This document shows, piece by piece, positions 1 through 7,507 of a stretch of DNA of 64,000 nucleotides (positions are counted from its first letter, which is position 1; every line of letters starts with the position of its first letter). The notes under the pieces were generated by a model. That model was not told where the DNA came from. It was given only the letters and a program-made list of their open reading frames with translations, and made no database searches. This stretch comes from Oscillospiraceae bacterium. Its GTDB lineage: Bacteria; Bacillota; Clostridia; Oscillospirales; Oscillospiraceae. The stretch lies in contig JAJPYE010000065.1 in assembly GCA_021205095.1 (NCBI GenBank), positions 1-64,000 of the forward strand, written 5' to 3'. A program made the translations under genes and the position numbers.

Positions 1-386
1 CCGTTGTCCTCGCACTCGTGGTCCTCTGAGGTGTTGGCGCCCGAGCTGTTGGCGTCCGAGGTGTTGTCCTCCGAGGCGTTGTCCTCGGAGTCGTTGTCCT
101 CGGAGTCGTTGTCCTCGGAGTTGTTGTCCCCGGAGTCGTTGTCCTCAGAGTCATTGTCCTCGGAGTCGTTGTCCTCGGAGTCGTCGTCGCCAGAGCCGGA
201 GCCGTTGGCGTTGTCGTCAGTGACGGCGCCGGCGGTGAGGGTGATTGCATTTTCAGAATCGTCAGACTCTAAATTGACTTCACCCTCGCCGGAGGTGTCT
301 TCCTCAGCAAATCCGGAGATGCTGATGCCGCAGAACAATGACATAATCATTGTCAGGATCAGCAGGATGCTGATTGCTTTTTTCAT
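1..386 (-). CDS. Secreted acidic Ser-Glu-Asp-Asn repeat protein (3' end missing)
   Basis: The reading frame starts at an ATG with a GAGG ribosome binding site and runs off the left edge, so only about 128 residues are visible. Residues 1-27 form a signal peptide (MKKAIS, then a hydrophobic stretch, cut near GFA-EE). Next come a Ser/Asp/Glu-rich linker and, from about residue 70, a run of roughly eleven four-residue units of the type SEDN, with variants SGDN, SDAN and SGAN. No enzyme domain is visible. Such tails are usually flexible, calcium-binding or wall-spanning linkers, but the function here is unknown. A long open frame on the opposite strand is an artefact of the repeat. Confidence 0.75.
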   Translation of the reverse strand, partial: MKKAISILLILTMIMSLFCGISISGFAEEDTSGEGEVNLESDDSENAITLTAGAVTDDNANGSGSGDDDSEDNDSEDNDSEDNDSGDNNSEDNDSEDNDSEDNASEDNTSDANSSGANTSEDHECEDN

Positions 387-472
387 GTTTTGTTCCTCGT
401 TTCTTTTTATGTACCTGTGAATGTTATTTATGTCCGACAGAGAATAAATAATTGTTTGACAGGATTAGGTAT

Positions 473-501
473 AATATAACATAATTTTCCGAAACTGTCA
501 A
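473..501 (-). promoter_or_regulatory. SigA-type promoter of the acidic repeat gene
   Basis: On the minus strand TTGACA (496-501) is followed after exactly 17 bases by TATATT (473-478). Transcription would begin near 466, leaving about 80 bases of leader before the ATG at 386. Confidence 0.6.
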
Positions 502-625
502 CCGTTTATGAAAAGAAATTGAAAAGAAAATGCAAAACAATAATAAAATTTAATAAATATAAATAATAAGTAATTAACATTTAAGAAACGATATAAACAA
601 AGCAGAGAATAATAAATCTGTCAGG

Positions 626-668
626 AACGCGCACAGCGGATGTTCTGTCCGCCGTGCGCGTTGTTTTT
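626..668. terminator. Terminator-like hairpin downstream of the M3 peptidase
   Basis: The arms AACGCGCACAGCGGA (626-640) and TCCGCCGTGCGCGTT (648-662) pair with one mismatch around a 7-base loop. A GTTTTT tail follows on the plus strand; on the minus strand, the sense of the peptidase, the tail is poorer in U. It is the only obvious stop signal for the peptidase transcript. Confidence 0.5.
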
Positions 669-769
669 GTGTATAGTTCACACTTTGTTCACACATTGCC
701 TGTCTTTTGATATATAATATAAGTTGTAAATAACTTAATAGCATATATCTATTATATCACACCTGTACT

Positions 770-2626
770 CTAATAAGTGGATCTGTCGAGCCGCTCCATA
801 TAATCCAGCACAGGTTGGAGGATGGCCGCCACCGCGCCCTCCTGGGTGAAGGGGGTCAGACCGCAGTCCTCCACCACGGTCAGGTATCCGTCGCCATACG
901 CGCCCTTCCGGAGGATAGCCATATACACATCCACTCCGGACTGAAAGTCCTCCTGGGCGAGCTGCCATATTTGCAGCGCGGCCATGGAGGAGGCGGCGTA
1001 GCTGATATAATACAGGGGACTTTCATAGTTGTGGGCCACGTACATCCAGTAGTAGTCCACATCCTGCAGCTCGTATACGCCGTATTCCTCGCAGATGGAG
1101 CAGAACAGCTTGTTGATCTCATCCAGGGTCATATCCGGGTTTGCATAGACCTGGCGCTGGAACTCGTCGTAAATGCATCCCTCGATGACGCACAGGAGCT
1201 GATTGCCCAGCTCGATGAACGTGGCGGCCTCCGCCCCGGAGGTGTAAATCTCGTCATAGAAGGCGGTGAACAGCACCTCCAGCCCGTTGGAGTGTATCTC
1301 GAACAGGTCATAGCTGCCGATGTCCGCCAGATAGTCGTAATCCTGGTTCAGCCAGGCGTCCGCGAAGTGACCGAATTCGTGGGTCATGGTTCCCAGGTCG
1401 TAGCAGTCTCCGGCCAGCGTGGCGAAGACGAAGGGACTGTTATACAGGCTGATGGTGGTGGTAAAGGCCCCGGAGACCCGGTTGGCCCCGGTTCCCGCGT
1501 CGTAAAGGCCATAGGTCGTCATATAGTCCAGCGCCTGCACCAGGGAATCGTCGATCCCGCCCATATATTGGGCCATCACGTCCAGCAGCGCCTCGGTGTC
1601 CATCACGGGGGTGACGCTGTCGTACTCATACCACAGGTCGGAGTAGTACAGTCCCCGGTATATGTCGTAAAACTCCTGGGCCACAGGCTTCACCGCATCG
1701 CACAGGGCCTGGGCCTCCTCCGTGGTGTAGTCCCGGCCATAGCCCAGCTCATAGATATAATCGGCATAGCTGTCATATCCGGCCAGCTCCGCCTGCTCCG
1801 CCCGGTTCTGCACCAGCTCCACATACAGGGGGCCGACCAGATCGTTCATGGCCTCCATCAGGCCGTAATAGACCTCCACATAGCCCTCGTAGTCCGTGTA
1901 GTAAAGGCTGTCGCCCCGGTACCCGTCCAGCTTGTCCCACGTCCAGGTCTCTCCCAGATAGGAATAGGTAATGTCCGATTCCTGGTTCATCAGCTCGTAA
2001 TACTGGTTGATCAGCTCCGCCTCCTGGGCGTAGAGCTCCGCCTCCCGGTCGGTCATGTCCTCATAGGAGGCGAACATAGCGGCGGCGCTGTCGCCCACAT
2101 AGGCGGCAAAGGCATCCCTGCAGGAGCTTTCCAGCACCTGCCGACCGGCAATGCACAGGGCGTCGGCCATCTCCGCCAGCAGACTGTCGCAATAGACGCT
2201 TTCCTCCGACCAGTATTCGTCCGTCACGTCTGCACAGTATTGGATATAGGCCAGGGTTCCCATGGTGTCCGCCGTGAGATAGGCGTCGTATATGCTGTCA
2301 TACAGGGCCTGCACACCGTCGCTGTCGCCCGCCTCCGCCAGGGCGGTCATCTGGTCGATGTCCTCATAAAAGGCCGTGGCGTCGTAGTGGACGTATTCCA
2401 TATCCGCATAGGCGGTGCCCGCCGCCAGCCCAGTATCCGGGGCTTCGGCCTCCACAGATTCGGCGCTTTGGGCATCATCGGCTTCCGCAGTATCATCGGC
2501 TTCCTCCGTCTCCTCGACAACGGAATCGGACATGACCGCCGTATCGCCATATTTCAGGAATGACCCGTAGCCGGTGAAATTTAAAGCCATCAGCAGCGCC
2601 AGAATCAGACTGATAATCACACGCAT
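770..2626 (-). CDS. Secreted or membrane-anchored M3 family oligoendopeptidase
   Basis: A zinc metallopeptidase of 618 residues related to PepF/thimet oligopeptidases, which cleave short peptides. I chose the ATG at 2626 because GAGGTG lies seven bases upstream; an in-frame ATG at 2674 has no such site. Residues 1-25 form a hydrophobic export signal, unusual because most M3 enzymes are cytoplasmic, followed by an acidic Glu/Ala/Asp linker (about 35-65). The zinc site is HEFGH (His416, Glu417, His420) with the third ligand probably Glu443 in FEIHSNGLE, matching the M3 layout. The whole protein is rich in Tyr, Asp and Glu. It is transcribed away from the molybdoenzyme genes. Confidence 0.8.
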   Translation of the reverse strand: MRVIISLILALLMALNFTGYGSFLKYGDTAVMSDSVVEETEEADDTAEADDAQSAESVEAEAPDTGLAAGTAYADMEYVHYDATAFYEDIDQMTALAEAGDSDGVQALYDSIYDAYLTADTMGTLAYIQYCADVTDEYWSEESVYCDSLLAEMADALCIAGRQVLESSCRDAFAAYVGDSAAAMFASYEDMTDREAELYAQEAELINQYYELMNQESDITYSYLGETWTWDKLDGYRGDSLYYTDYEGYVEVYYGLMEAMNDLVGPLYVELVQNRAEQAELAGYDSYADYIYELGYGRDYTTEEAQALCDAVKPVAQEFYDIYRGLYYSDLWYEYDSVTPVMDTEALLDVMAQYMGGIDDSLVQALDYMTTYGLYDAGTGANRVSGAFTTTISLYNSPFVFATLAGDCYDLGTMTHEFGHFADAWLNQDYDYLADIGSYDLFEIHSNGLEVLFTAFYDEIYTSGAEAATFIELGNQLLCVIEGCIYDEFQRQVYANPDMTLDEINKLFCSICEEYGVYELQDVDYYWMYVAHNYESPLYYISYAASSMAALQIWQLAQEDFQSGVDVYMAILRKGAYGDGYLTVVEDCGLTPFTQEGAVAAILQPVLDYMERLDRSTY

Positions 2627-2685
2627 AGAAACACCTCGCAGAAAAAATACCGGGGATTTTGACAAGACAATCATAGCATAACCAG

Positions 2686-2714
2686 TTGAAAAAGGAAATA
2701 CGTTTTGATATAAT
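2686..2714 (+). promoter_or_regulatory. Promoter of the transhydroxylase-like operon, placed for a leaderless mRNA
   Basis: TTGAAA (2686-2691), a 17-base spacer and a perfect TATAAT (2709-2714). The ATG of the large subunit is at 2722, only seven bases after the -10 element, so the predicted first base of the RNA is the A of the start codon or the base before it. There is no Shine-Dalgarno sequence, and a stop codon (2716-2718) excludes an earlier start. Confidence 0.7.
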
Positions 2715-2721
2715 TTGAACC

Positions 2722-5451
2722 ATGAACACGAAACCTGATAAACAGAATATTATCAGCTTCTCCCTGATGGGGCCGGAGAGCGGCGCGCCATGTCTGGTGG
2801 ATTCGAACGACGGGCGGATAACCCGGATACGTCCGTATTTTTACGACAAGGAATATACGGATAAATACTGCAATCCATGGAAAATCGAGGCCAAAGGCTC
2901 TACCTTCCAGGCCCCGGATCGGGTGACGATAACGCCCTTCGGCCTGGGCTATAAAAGCCGGGTCTATTCGCCGAACCGCATCCTCTACCCCATGAAGCGG
3001 GTGGACTGGGATCCCCAGGGAGAGCGTCACCCGGAGAACCGGGGAAAGTCCAAATACGTCCGTATTAGCTGGGACGAGGCCACTCAAATCGTGGCCGACG
3101 AGCTGAAGCGGATGAAGGAGACCTACGGCCCGGAGGCGGTGCTTTGCGAGGCGGATATGCACGGGGAGGGAAAAAACGTCTCCCCGGCCCACGGTTGCCC
3201 CAACCGGCTGCTGTCCCTGATGGGGGGCTATACCCTGCAAATGCGAAACCCGGACTCCTGGGAGGGCTGGTTCTGGGGTGCGAAATACGTCTGGGGCTGC
3301 GAGCCTGTGGGGGAGATGGCCCCCCAGTCCAACCTGTTCCCGGACATAGCAAAGCACTCCACCATGCTGCTGTTCTGGGGCTGCGACCCGGAGACGACGC
3401 CTCTTGGCGTGGTCAGTCATATGCCCAGCCGCCTGTGCTATTGGCTGAGCGACCTTGGCCTGAGCCAGATTTACATCTGCCCCGACCTGAACTATGGCGC
3501 GGCTGTCCACGGGGATAAATGGATTCCCATTCTCCCCAATACGGACGCTGCCCTTCAGCTTGCTATTGCCTACGTCTGGCTGACAGAGGACTTGTACGAC
3601 AAGGACTATATCGCCAGCCATTCCTACGGCTTCGATAAATTTGAGGATTACGTTCTGGGCCGGGAGGACGGGGAGCCGAAGACCCCTGCCTGGGCGTCGG
3701 AAAAATGCGGGGTGAAGGAGTGGACGATTAAGGCCCTGGCCCGGAAGTGGGCCAAGGAGACGGTGTCCATCCTCCACGGCAACGGCGGCCCCATGATACG
3801 CGGGCCATACGCCACGGAGCCTGCCCGCCTGGAGGTCATGCTTCTGGGGATGCAGGGCCTGGGCCGTCCCGGCGTTCACCAGGCGAAGGTGCTGGAGTGG
3901 AGCCTGTGGAACCGGGATTATCCCGTGCCGTTCCAGGGGCAGTTCGTCCCCAAGATAACCCAGATCGCCGACCCTCTCCGTCCTGTGGACGGGGACGTTG
4001 ACCCGAAAATCAACATGAATCGCTTCTGCCTGACGGAGGAGCAGAAAAAGCGGGCGCCGGAGCTTGTGAAGCTGTTCACCCAGCTCCCTGCCCCGAAGCA
4101 GTTTATACCCCGCGTGCTGATCCACGAGGCCATCCTGAACGGCCACGCGGAGTGGCGGGGCCTGCAATGCTTCTCCTCCAGCCAGCAGCCGGATAAAAAT
4201 AACTTCCGCCAGCCCACCCAGCAGTACCAGTTTGAGGAAATGCAGTATCCCCGGCCCGGCCTGAGCCAGATCCACATGATCTGGACGGACGCCCCCTGCC
4301 AGGTGACGTGCTGGAACGACGGGAATAAGTCGGCGGACGCCTTCCGTCACCCCTCTATCGAGACCATCGTGGCCCAGCATCCCTGGCTGGAAAACGACTG
4401 CTACTTCGCGGACATCATCTTCCCCGTGTGTACCAAGCACGAGCTGGAAGATATTGGGAACGACATGTCCTCCGGCAACTTCACCTCCATCTATCTGGAG
4501 CATAAGTGCATCGAGCCGAGAGGGGAGAGCGTGTCGGACTTCGACGTGTGCGCCCGCGTGGCGGAAAAGCTGGGGCCGGAGTATTACGACGCCTATACGG
4601 ACAATATGTCCGATGAGGACAGGGTGCGCTTTTTCTATAAGGCCACCGGCTGCGAGGACTATATGAGCTGGGAGGAGTTCCAGCAGCGGAAGATTTTCGT
4701 CGTCCCCTGCAAGACCCAGGAGGAGCTGGACGCCATCCCCGCCGGGCTTCTGAAATTTTATGAAGACCCGGACAACAACCCCCTGACCACCCCTACCGGC
4801 AAGCTGGAATACAGCGCCACCCTGCTGGAGGAGAAACTCCCGGACGACCAGGAGCGTCCCCCTGTGCCGCACTGGGTGGAATCCGGGGTGTTCCACGACG
4901 AGCGGGTCAGCTCGGCCAGAGCGCAGCGTTATCCCCTTTTGTGTATGTCGAACCATGGCCGCTGGCGTATGCACGCCCAGTGCGACGACATCGTCTGGAA
5001 CCGGGAGGTTCCCACCATGAAAATACGGGGCTTCGACGGCTATCAGTACGAGCCGATTTGGCTTCACCCATCGGAGGCGGAAAAGCGGGGGATCAAGCAG
5101 GGGGACGTGGTGAAGGTGTTCAATGAGCGGGGCATCGTCCTCTGCGGGGCCTATGTGACGGAGCGCCTCATCCCTGGAGCCTGCTCCGTAGACCACGGGG
5201 CGCGGCTCGACCCCATTATTCCCGGCTGGCTTGACCGGGGCGGGGCCATCAACACCATCACCCCGGAGAATACCACCAGCAAAAACGCCACCGGCATGGC
5301 TGTTTCCGGCTTCCTGGTGGAGGTTGAAAAGGTGTCGGACGAGGAATGGGCCGCCTGGCGGCGGGATTACCCCGAAGCCTTTGCCCGGAAAATAGACCCG
5401 GACGCGGGCGTGTGCCTGGCCGGATGGATGATAGACCCGGAGGAGGCGTAA
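2722..5451 (+). CDS. Molybdopterin oxidoreductase large subunit, pyrogallol transhydroxylase/catechol dehydroxylase type
   Basis: A DMSO-reductase-family catalytic subunit of 909 residues. The N-terminus lacks the usual four-cysteine 4Fe-4S motif, as in the Pelobacter pyrogallol:phloroglucinol transhydroxylase alpha subunit (about 875 residues). PDSWEGWFWG places Ser179, preceded by Asp178, where that enzyme has its molybdenum-ligating Ser175 and catalytic Asp174; His147 fits the catalytic His144. There is no Tat or Sec signal, so it should be cytoplasmic. The next gene encodes the matching iron-sulfur subunit. The family moves or removes hydroxyl groups on polyphenols; gut catechol dehydroxylases are close alternatives, so the substrate cannot be read from sequence. 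Translation probably starts on a leaderless mRNA. Confidence 0.85.
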   Translation: MNTKPDKQNIISFSLMGPESGAPCLVDSNDGRITRIRPYFYDKEYTDKYCNPWKIEAKGSTFQAPDRVTITPFGLGYKSRVYSPNRILYPMKRVDWDPQGERHPENRGKSKYVRISWDEATQIVADELKRMKETYGPEAVLCEADMHGEGKNVSPAHGCPNRLLSLMGGYTLQMRNPDSWEGWFWGAKYVWGCEPVGEMAPQSNLFPDIAKHSTMLLFWGCDPETTPLGVVSHMPSRLCYWLSDLGLSQIYICPDLNYGAAVHGDKWIPILPNTDAALQLAIAYVWLTEDLYDKDYIASHSYGFDKFEDYVLGREDGEPKTPAWASEKCGVKEWTIKALARKWAKETVSILHGNGGPMIRGPYATEPARLEVMLLGMQGLGRPGVHQAKVLEWSLWNRDYPVPFQGQFVPKITQIADPLRPVDGDVDPKINMNRFCLTEEQKKRAPELVKLFTQLPAPKQFIPRVLIHEAILNGHAEWRGLQCFSSSQQPDKNNFRQPTQQYQFEEMQYPRPGLSQIHMIWTDAPCQVTCWNDGNKSADAFRHPSIETIVAQHPWLENDCYFADIIFPVCTKHELEDIGNDMSSGNFTSIYLEHKCIEPRGESVSDFDVCARVAEKLGPEYYDAYTDNMSDEDRVRFFYKATGCEDYMSWEEFQQRKIFVVPCKTQEELDAIPAGLLKFYEDPDNNPLTTPTGKLEYSATLLEEKLPDDQERPPVPHWVESGVFHDERVSSARAQRYPLLCMSNHGRWRMHAQCDDIVWNREVPTMKIRGFDGYQYEPIWLHPSEAEKRGIKQGDVVKVFNERGIVLCGAYVTERLIPGACSVDHGARLDPIIPGWLDRGGAINTITPENTTSKNATGMAVSGFLVEVEKVSDEEWAAWRRDYPEAFARKIDPDAGVCLAGWMIDPEEA

Positions 5452-5473
5452 GCCCCAAAGGACGGAGAAAGTA

Positions 5474-6238
5474 ATGAGCAAGATATTTGTGGTGGACATT
5501 GCCCGGTGTTCCGGGTGCTATAACTGCCAGCTCGCCTGCAAGGACGAACACGCGGAAAACGACTGGCTTCCCTATGCGGCGGCCCAGCCCCTGACAGGGC
5601 AGTTTTGGTGCCGGGTGGAGGATCATGTCCACGGCACCATCCCCAAGGTGAAGATACATTACGAATCCCAGCTCTGCCGCCACTGCGAGAACGCGGCCTG
5701 CATGAACGCCTGCCCCGCCGGGGCCATATACCGGCGGGAGGCGGAGGGCTTTGTGCTGATCGACCCGGCGAAATGCACCGGCTGCCGGGCCTGCGTCACA
5801 GCCTGCCCCTATGGGATGGTGTATTTTAACGAGCAGAAGCATATCGCCCAGAAATGCACCGGCTGCGCCCATTTGCTGGACGCGGGCTATACCCAGCCCC
5901 GCTGCGTGGAGGCCTGCCCCACGGACGCCCTGCGTATTGTAGACGCAGAGCCGGTAAACGGGGAGCGGGTGGTGTATAAAAACCGGCCCGGACGGTTTAT
6001 CGGCGGTCTGGTCTATGACCCGGTGGAGAAGGAGGTTATCATCGGCGCGGAATGTACCCTGTCCGGTGGCCGCATTACCCTGACCGACGATTTTGGGGAC
6101 TTCTGGTTCCACAATCTCCCGGAGGGCCGCTACGACCTGACCATTCAGGCCGAAGGCTATGCCGCCAAAATCTTCCAGGCAATTTCCACTGAAGGTCAGG
6201 ACGTGAACCTGGGAGATATAGCGCTGGACAAGCTTTAA
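5474..6238 (+). CDS. Iron-sulfur subunit of the transhydroxylase-like enzyme with a C-terminal prealbumin-like domain
   Basis: A 254-residue partner of the large subunit, 22 bases downstream with a GGAG ribosome binding site. Cysteine clusters CSGCYNCQLAC, CRHCENAACMNAC, CTGCRACVTAC and CTGC with CVEAC are the pattern for 4Fe-4S clusters that pass electrons to molybdopterin. Residues from about 180 to the end (YDPVEKEVIIGAE, then GDFWFHNLPEGRYDL) form a beta-sandwich of the carboxypeptidase-regulatory/transthyretin type. Such a C-terminal domain is characteristic of the transhydroxylase beta subunit (about 274 residues in Pelobacter) and not of ordinary DMSO reductase beta subunits. This is the best support for the enzyme assignment. 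Confidence 0.85.
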   Translation: MSKIFVVDIARCSGCYNCQLACKDEHAENDWLPYAAAQPLTGQFWCRVEDHVHGTIPKVKIHYESQLCRHCENAACMNACPAGAIYRREAEGFVLIDPAKCTGCRACVTACPYGMVYFNEQKHIAQKCTGCAHLLDAGYTQPRCVEACPTDALRIVDAEPVNGERVVYKNRPGRFIGGLVYDPVEKEVIIGAECTLSGGRITLTDDFGDFWFHNLPEGRYDLTIQAEGYAAKIFQAISTEGQDVNLGDIALDKL

Positions 6239-6272
6239 AGCACGAATCAAGAGAAAGACTGCAAAATAAAAG

Positions 6273-6319
6273 ACCGTCTCCGGCAGAGCGTGCAGCTCCC
6301 GCCTGAGACGGTTTTATTA
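6273..6319. terminator. Bidirectional terminator between the molybdoenzyme and LysR genes
   Basis: ACCGTCTC (6273-6280) pairs with GAGACGGT (6305-6312). A T-rich run follows on the plus strand, and an A-rich run precedes it, giving Ts on the minus strand, so it can stop both convergent transcripts. Confidence 0.7.
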
Positions 6320-6329
6320 TAGAGCGGCC

Positions 6330-7226
6330 TCAGTTTTGGCTGGTCTGAAACTGCTCCTGCACCACGTCCAGAAACAGCTTGGCGGCGGGATTTAGCATGG
6401 CCTTGTGCCAGGCCACCACATAGGTTCGCACGGCGTCGTCGCCGGGGATAGGAATGAAGCGGACGTTCTCCGCATAAAATACCCGGCTGATGCCCTCCGG
6501 GATGATGGACACGCCCATACCGGCGCCCACGGAAAGAACCACGGCCTCTGCCCGGTCATAGGTACACACCACATTGGGCCGATAGCCCCTGGCGGCGCAG
6601 ACCTCCATGATTTGTCGATGCAGGCCGGGACTGTCCGTTTCGGAGACGGTGATGAACCGTTCGTTTTGCAGTCTGGAGAAATCCAGCTCCATATTGGCCA
6701 GGGGGTGTCCTGCGGGAATAGCCACGCACAGCCGGTCAGTGTGGGACTGAAGCGCATCGAAGCTGTCCCCGGCGGGAACCATCTCCCGCACGGCGAAGTG
6801 GAAGTCGTATTTTTTCTCCGTCATGGCGGCCATTTGCCCCCGACCAGAGGTAAAGGATATATCCGTGAGAATGTTTGGATACCGGGAGGAGAAAACGGTC
6901 AGACACTGGGACAGCACAGCGCTGCAGGTAGTCAGCGCAGAGATGGACAGACTGCCGGAATCTCCCATCTCCATCTGACGGATCCGCAGGGCGGTCTTTT
7001 CCGCAATGTCCACGATCTCGATAGCGCGCGGCAGAAGCTCCCGGCCAGCGTCCGTCATGGAAACCGCCTTTCGGGAGCGGAGAAACAGCGGCGCGCCGAG
7101 CTGCTTTTCCAGCTCCACCACGCTGTGGCTGATGGATGGCTGGGTGATGCCGCACCGCCGGGCCGCCTCGGAAAAGTTCAGCGTCTGAGCTACGGCAATG
7201 AAATATTTAAGCTGATTAATGTCCAT
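6330..7226 (-). CDS. LysR family transcriptional regulator
   Basis: 298 residues, the normal LysR length. Residues 1-60 are the winged helix-turn-helix (FSEAARRCGITQPSISHSV is the recognition region) followed by the linker helix and the periplasmic-binding-like effector domain (about 90-295). The start ATG at 7226 has GGAGGCG just upstream. It converges on the transhydroxylase-like operon and shares its terminator, so control of that operon is possible but not shown; the M14 peptidase promoter lies about 130 bases beyond its start and could equally be the target. Confidence 0.85.
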   Translation of the reverse strand: MDINQLKYFIAVAQTLNFSEAARRCGITQPSISHSVVELEKQLGAPLFLRSRKAVSMTDAGRELLPRAIEIVDIAEKTALRIRQMEMGDSGSLSISALTTCSAVLSQCLTVFSSRYPNILTDISFTSGRGQMAAMTEKKYDFHFAVREMVPAGDSFDALQSHTDRLCVAIPAGHPLANMELDFSRLQNERFITVSETDSPGLHRQIMEVCAARGYRPNVVCTYDRAEAVVLSVGAGMGVSIIPEGISRVFYAENVRFIPIPGDDAVRTYVVAWHKAMLNPAAKLFLDVVQEQFQTSQN

Positions 7227-7354
7227 AGGAAAACGCCTCCTCCTGCTTACCTCTTTATTTTATGGAAAAATGCTGAAATGTCAAGATAAGGCTGCATATA
7301 ATCGTTTCGCGGCCAATATTTTTGCAATAATTTGCAAAAGTTCTTGATTTTTTC

Positions 7355-7383
7355 TTGATTTTATCGAAGTAACACTTTATAAT
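7355..7383 (+). promoter_or_regulatory. Promoter of the M14 carboxypeptidase gene
   Basis: TTGATT (7355-7360), 17-base spacer, perfect TATAAT (7378-7383). Expected RNA start is near 7390, leaving about 118 bases of leader that contain a palindrome at 7404-7419. Confidence 0.6.
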
Positions 7384-7403
7384 GGTAATGCGCTAACGAA
7401 TAA

Positions 7404-7419
7404 GAGCCTGTACAGGCTC
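7404..7419. promoter_or_regulatory. Perfect 16-base palindrome in the M14 leader
   Basis: GAGCCTGTACAGGCTC is a perfect palindrome about 14 bases downstream of the predicted transcription start. It could be a repressor operator; the LysR gene is the nearest regulator. As RNA it could form only a short hairpin with almost no loop, so a DNA site is more likely. Confidence 0.4.
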
Positions 7420-7507
7420 AGAGATTGGCGTGGAGATTATGCGGGAGCTTGTTTACCCGGTGGTTCCGCCGTCTCCAAATTTATTTTTAACAGAAGGGAA
7501 AAGCAGT

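Larger units (their letters stand above)
387..769. other. AT-rich intergenic region
   Basis: There is no convincing gene in these 383 bases. They hold the leader and promoter of the repeat gene, a very AT-rich block (about 500-610), a strong hairpin (626-662) and then AT-rich sequence up to the end of the M3 peptidase gene. Confidence 0.6.

Noticed and set aside
60-190. Regular short repeats resembling a CRISPR or microsatellite array
   Set aside because: Units are 12 bases, in frame and encode SEDN; there are no unique spacers.
4-420. Open frame on the plus strand encoding a Ser/Leu/Glu repeat protein
   Set aside because: It is antisense to the SEDN repeat gene, which has a signal peptide, ribosome binding site and promoter; the plus frame begins with TTG and has none of these.
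815-2563. 582-codon plus-strand frame across the M3 peptidase
   Set aside because: GC-rich codon bias leaves the opposite strand open; the product has no domain pattern, while the minus frame has an intact HEFGH site.
2671-5499. 942-codon minus-strand frame across the molybdoenzyme
   Set aside because: Shadow of a well-supported gene; no ribosome binding site and no recognisable family.
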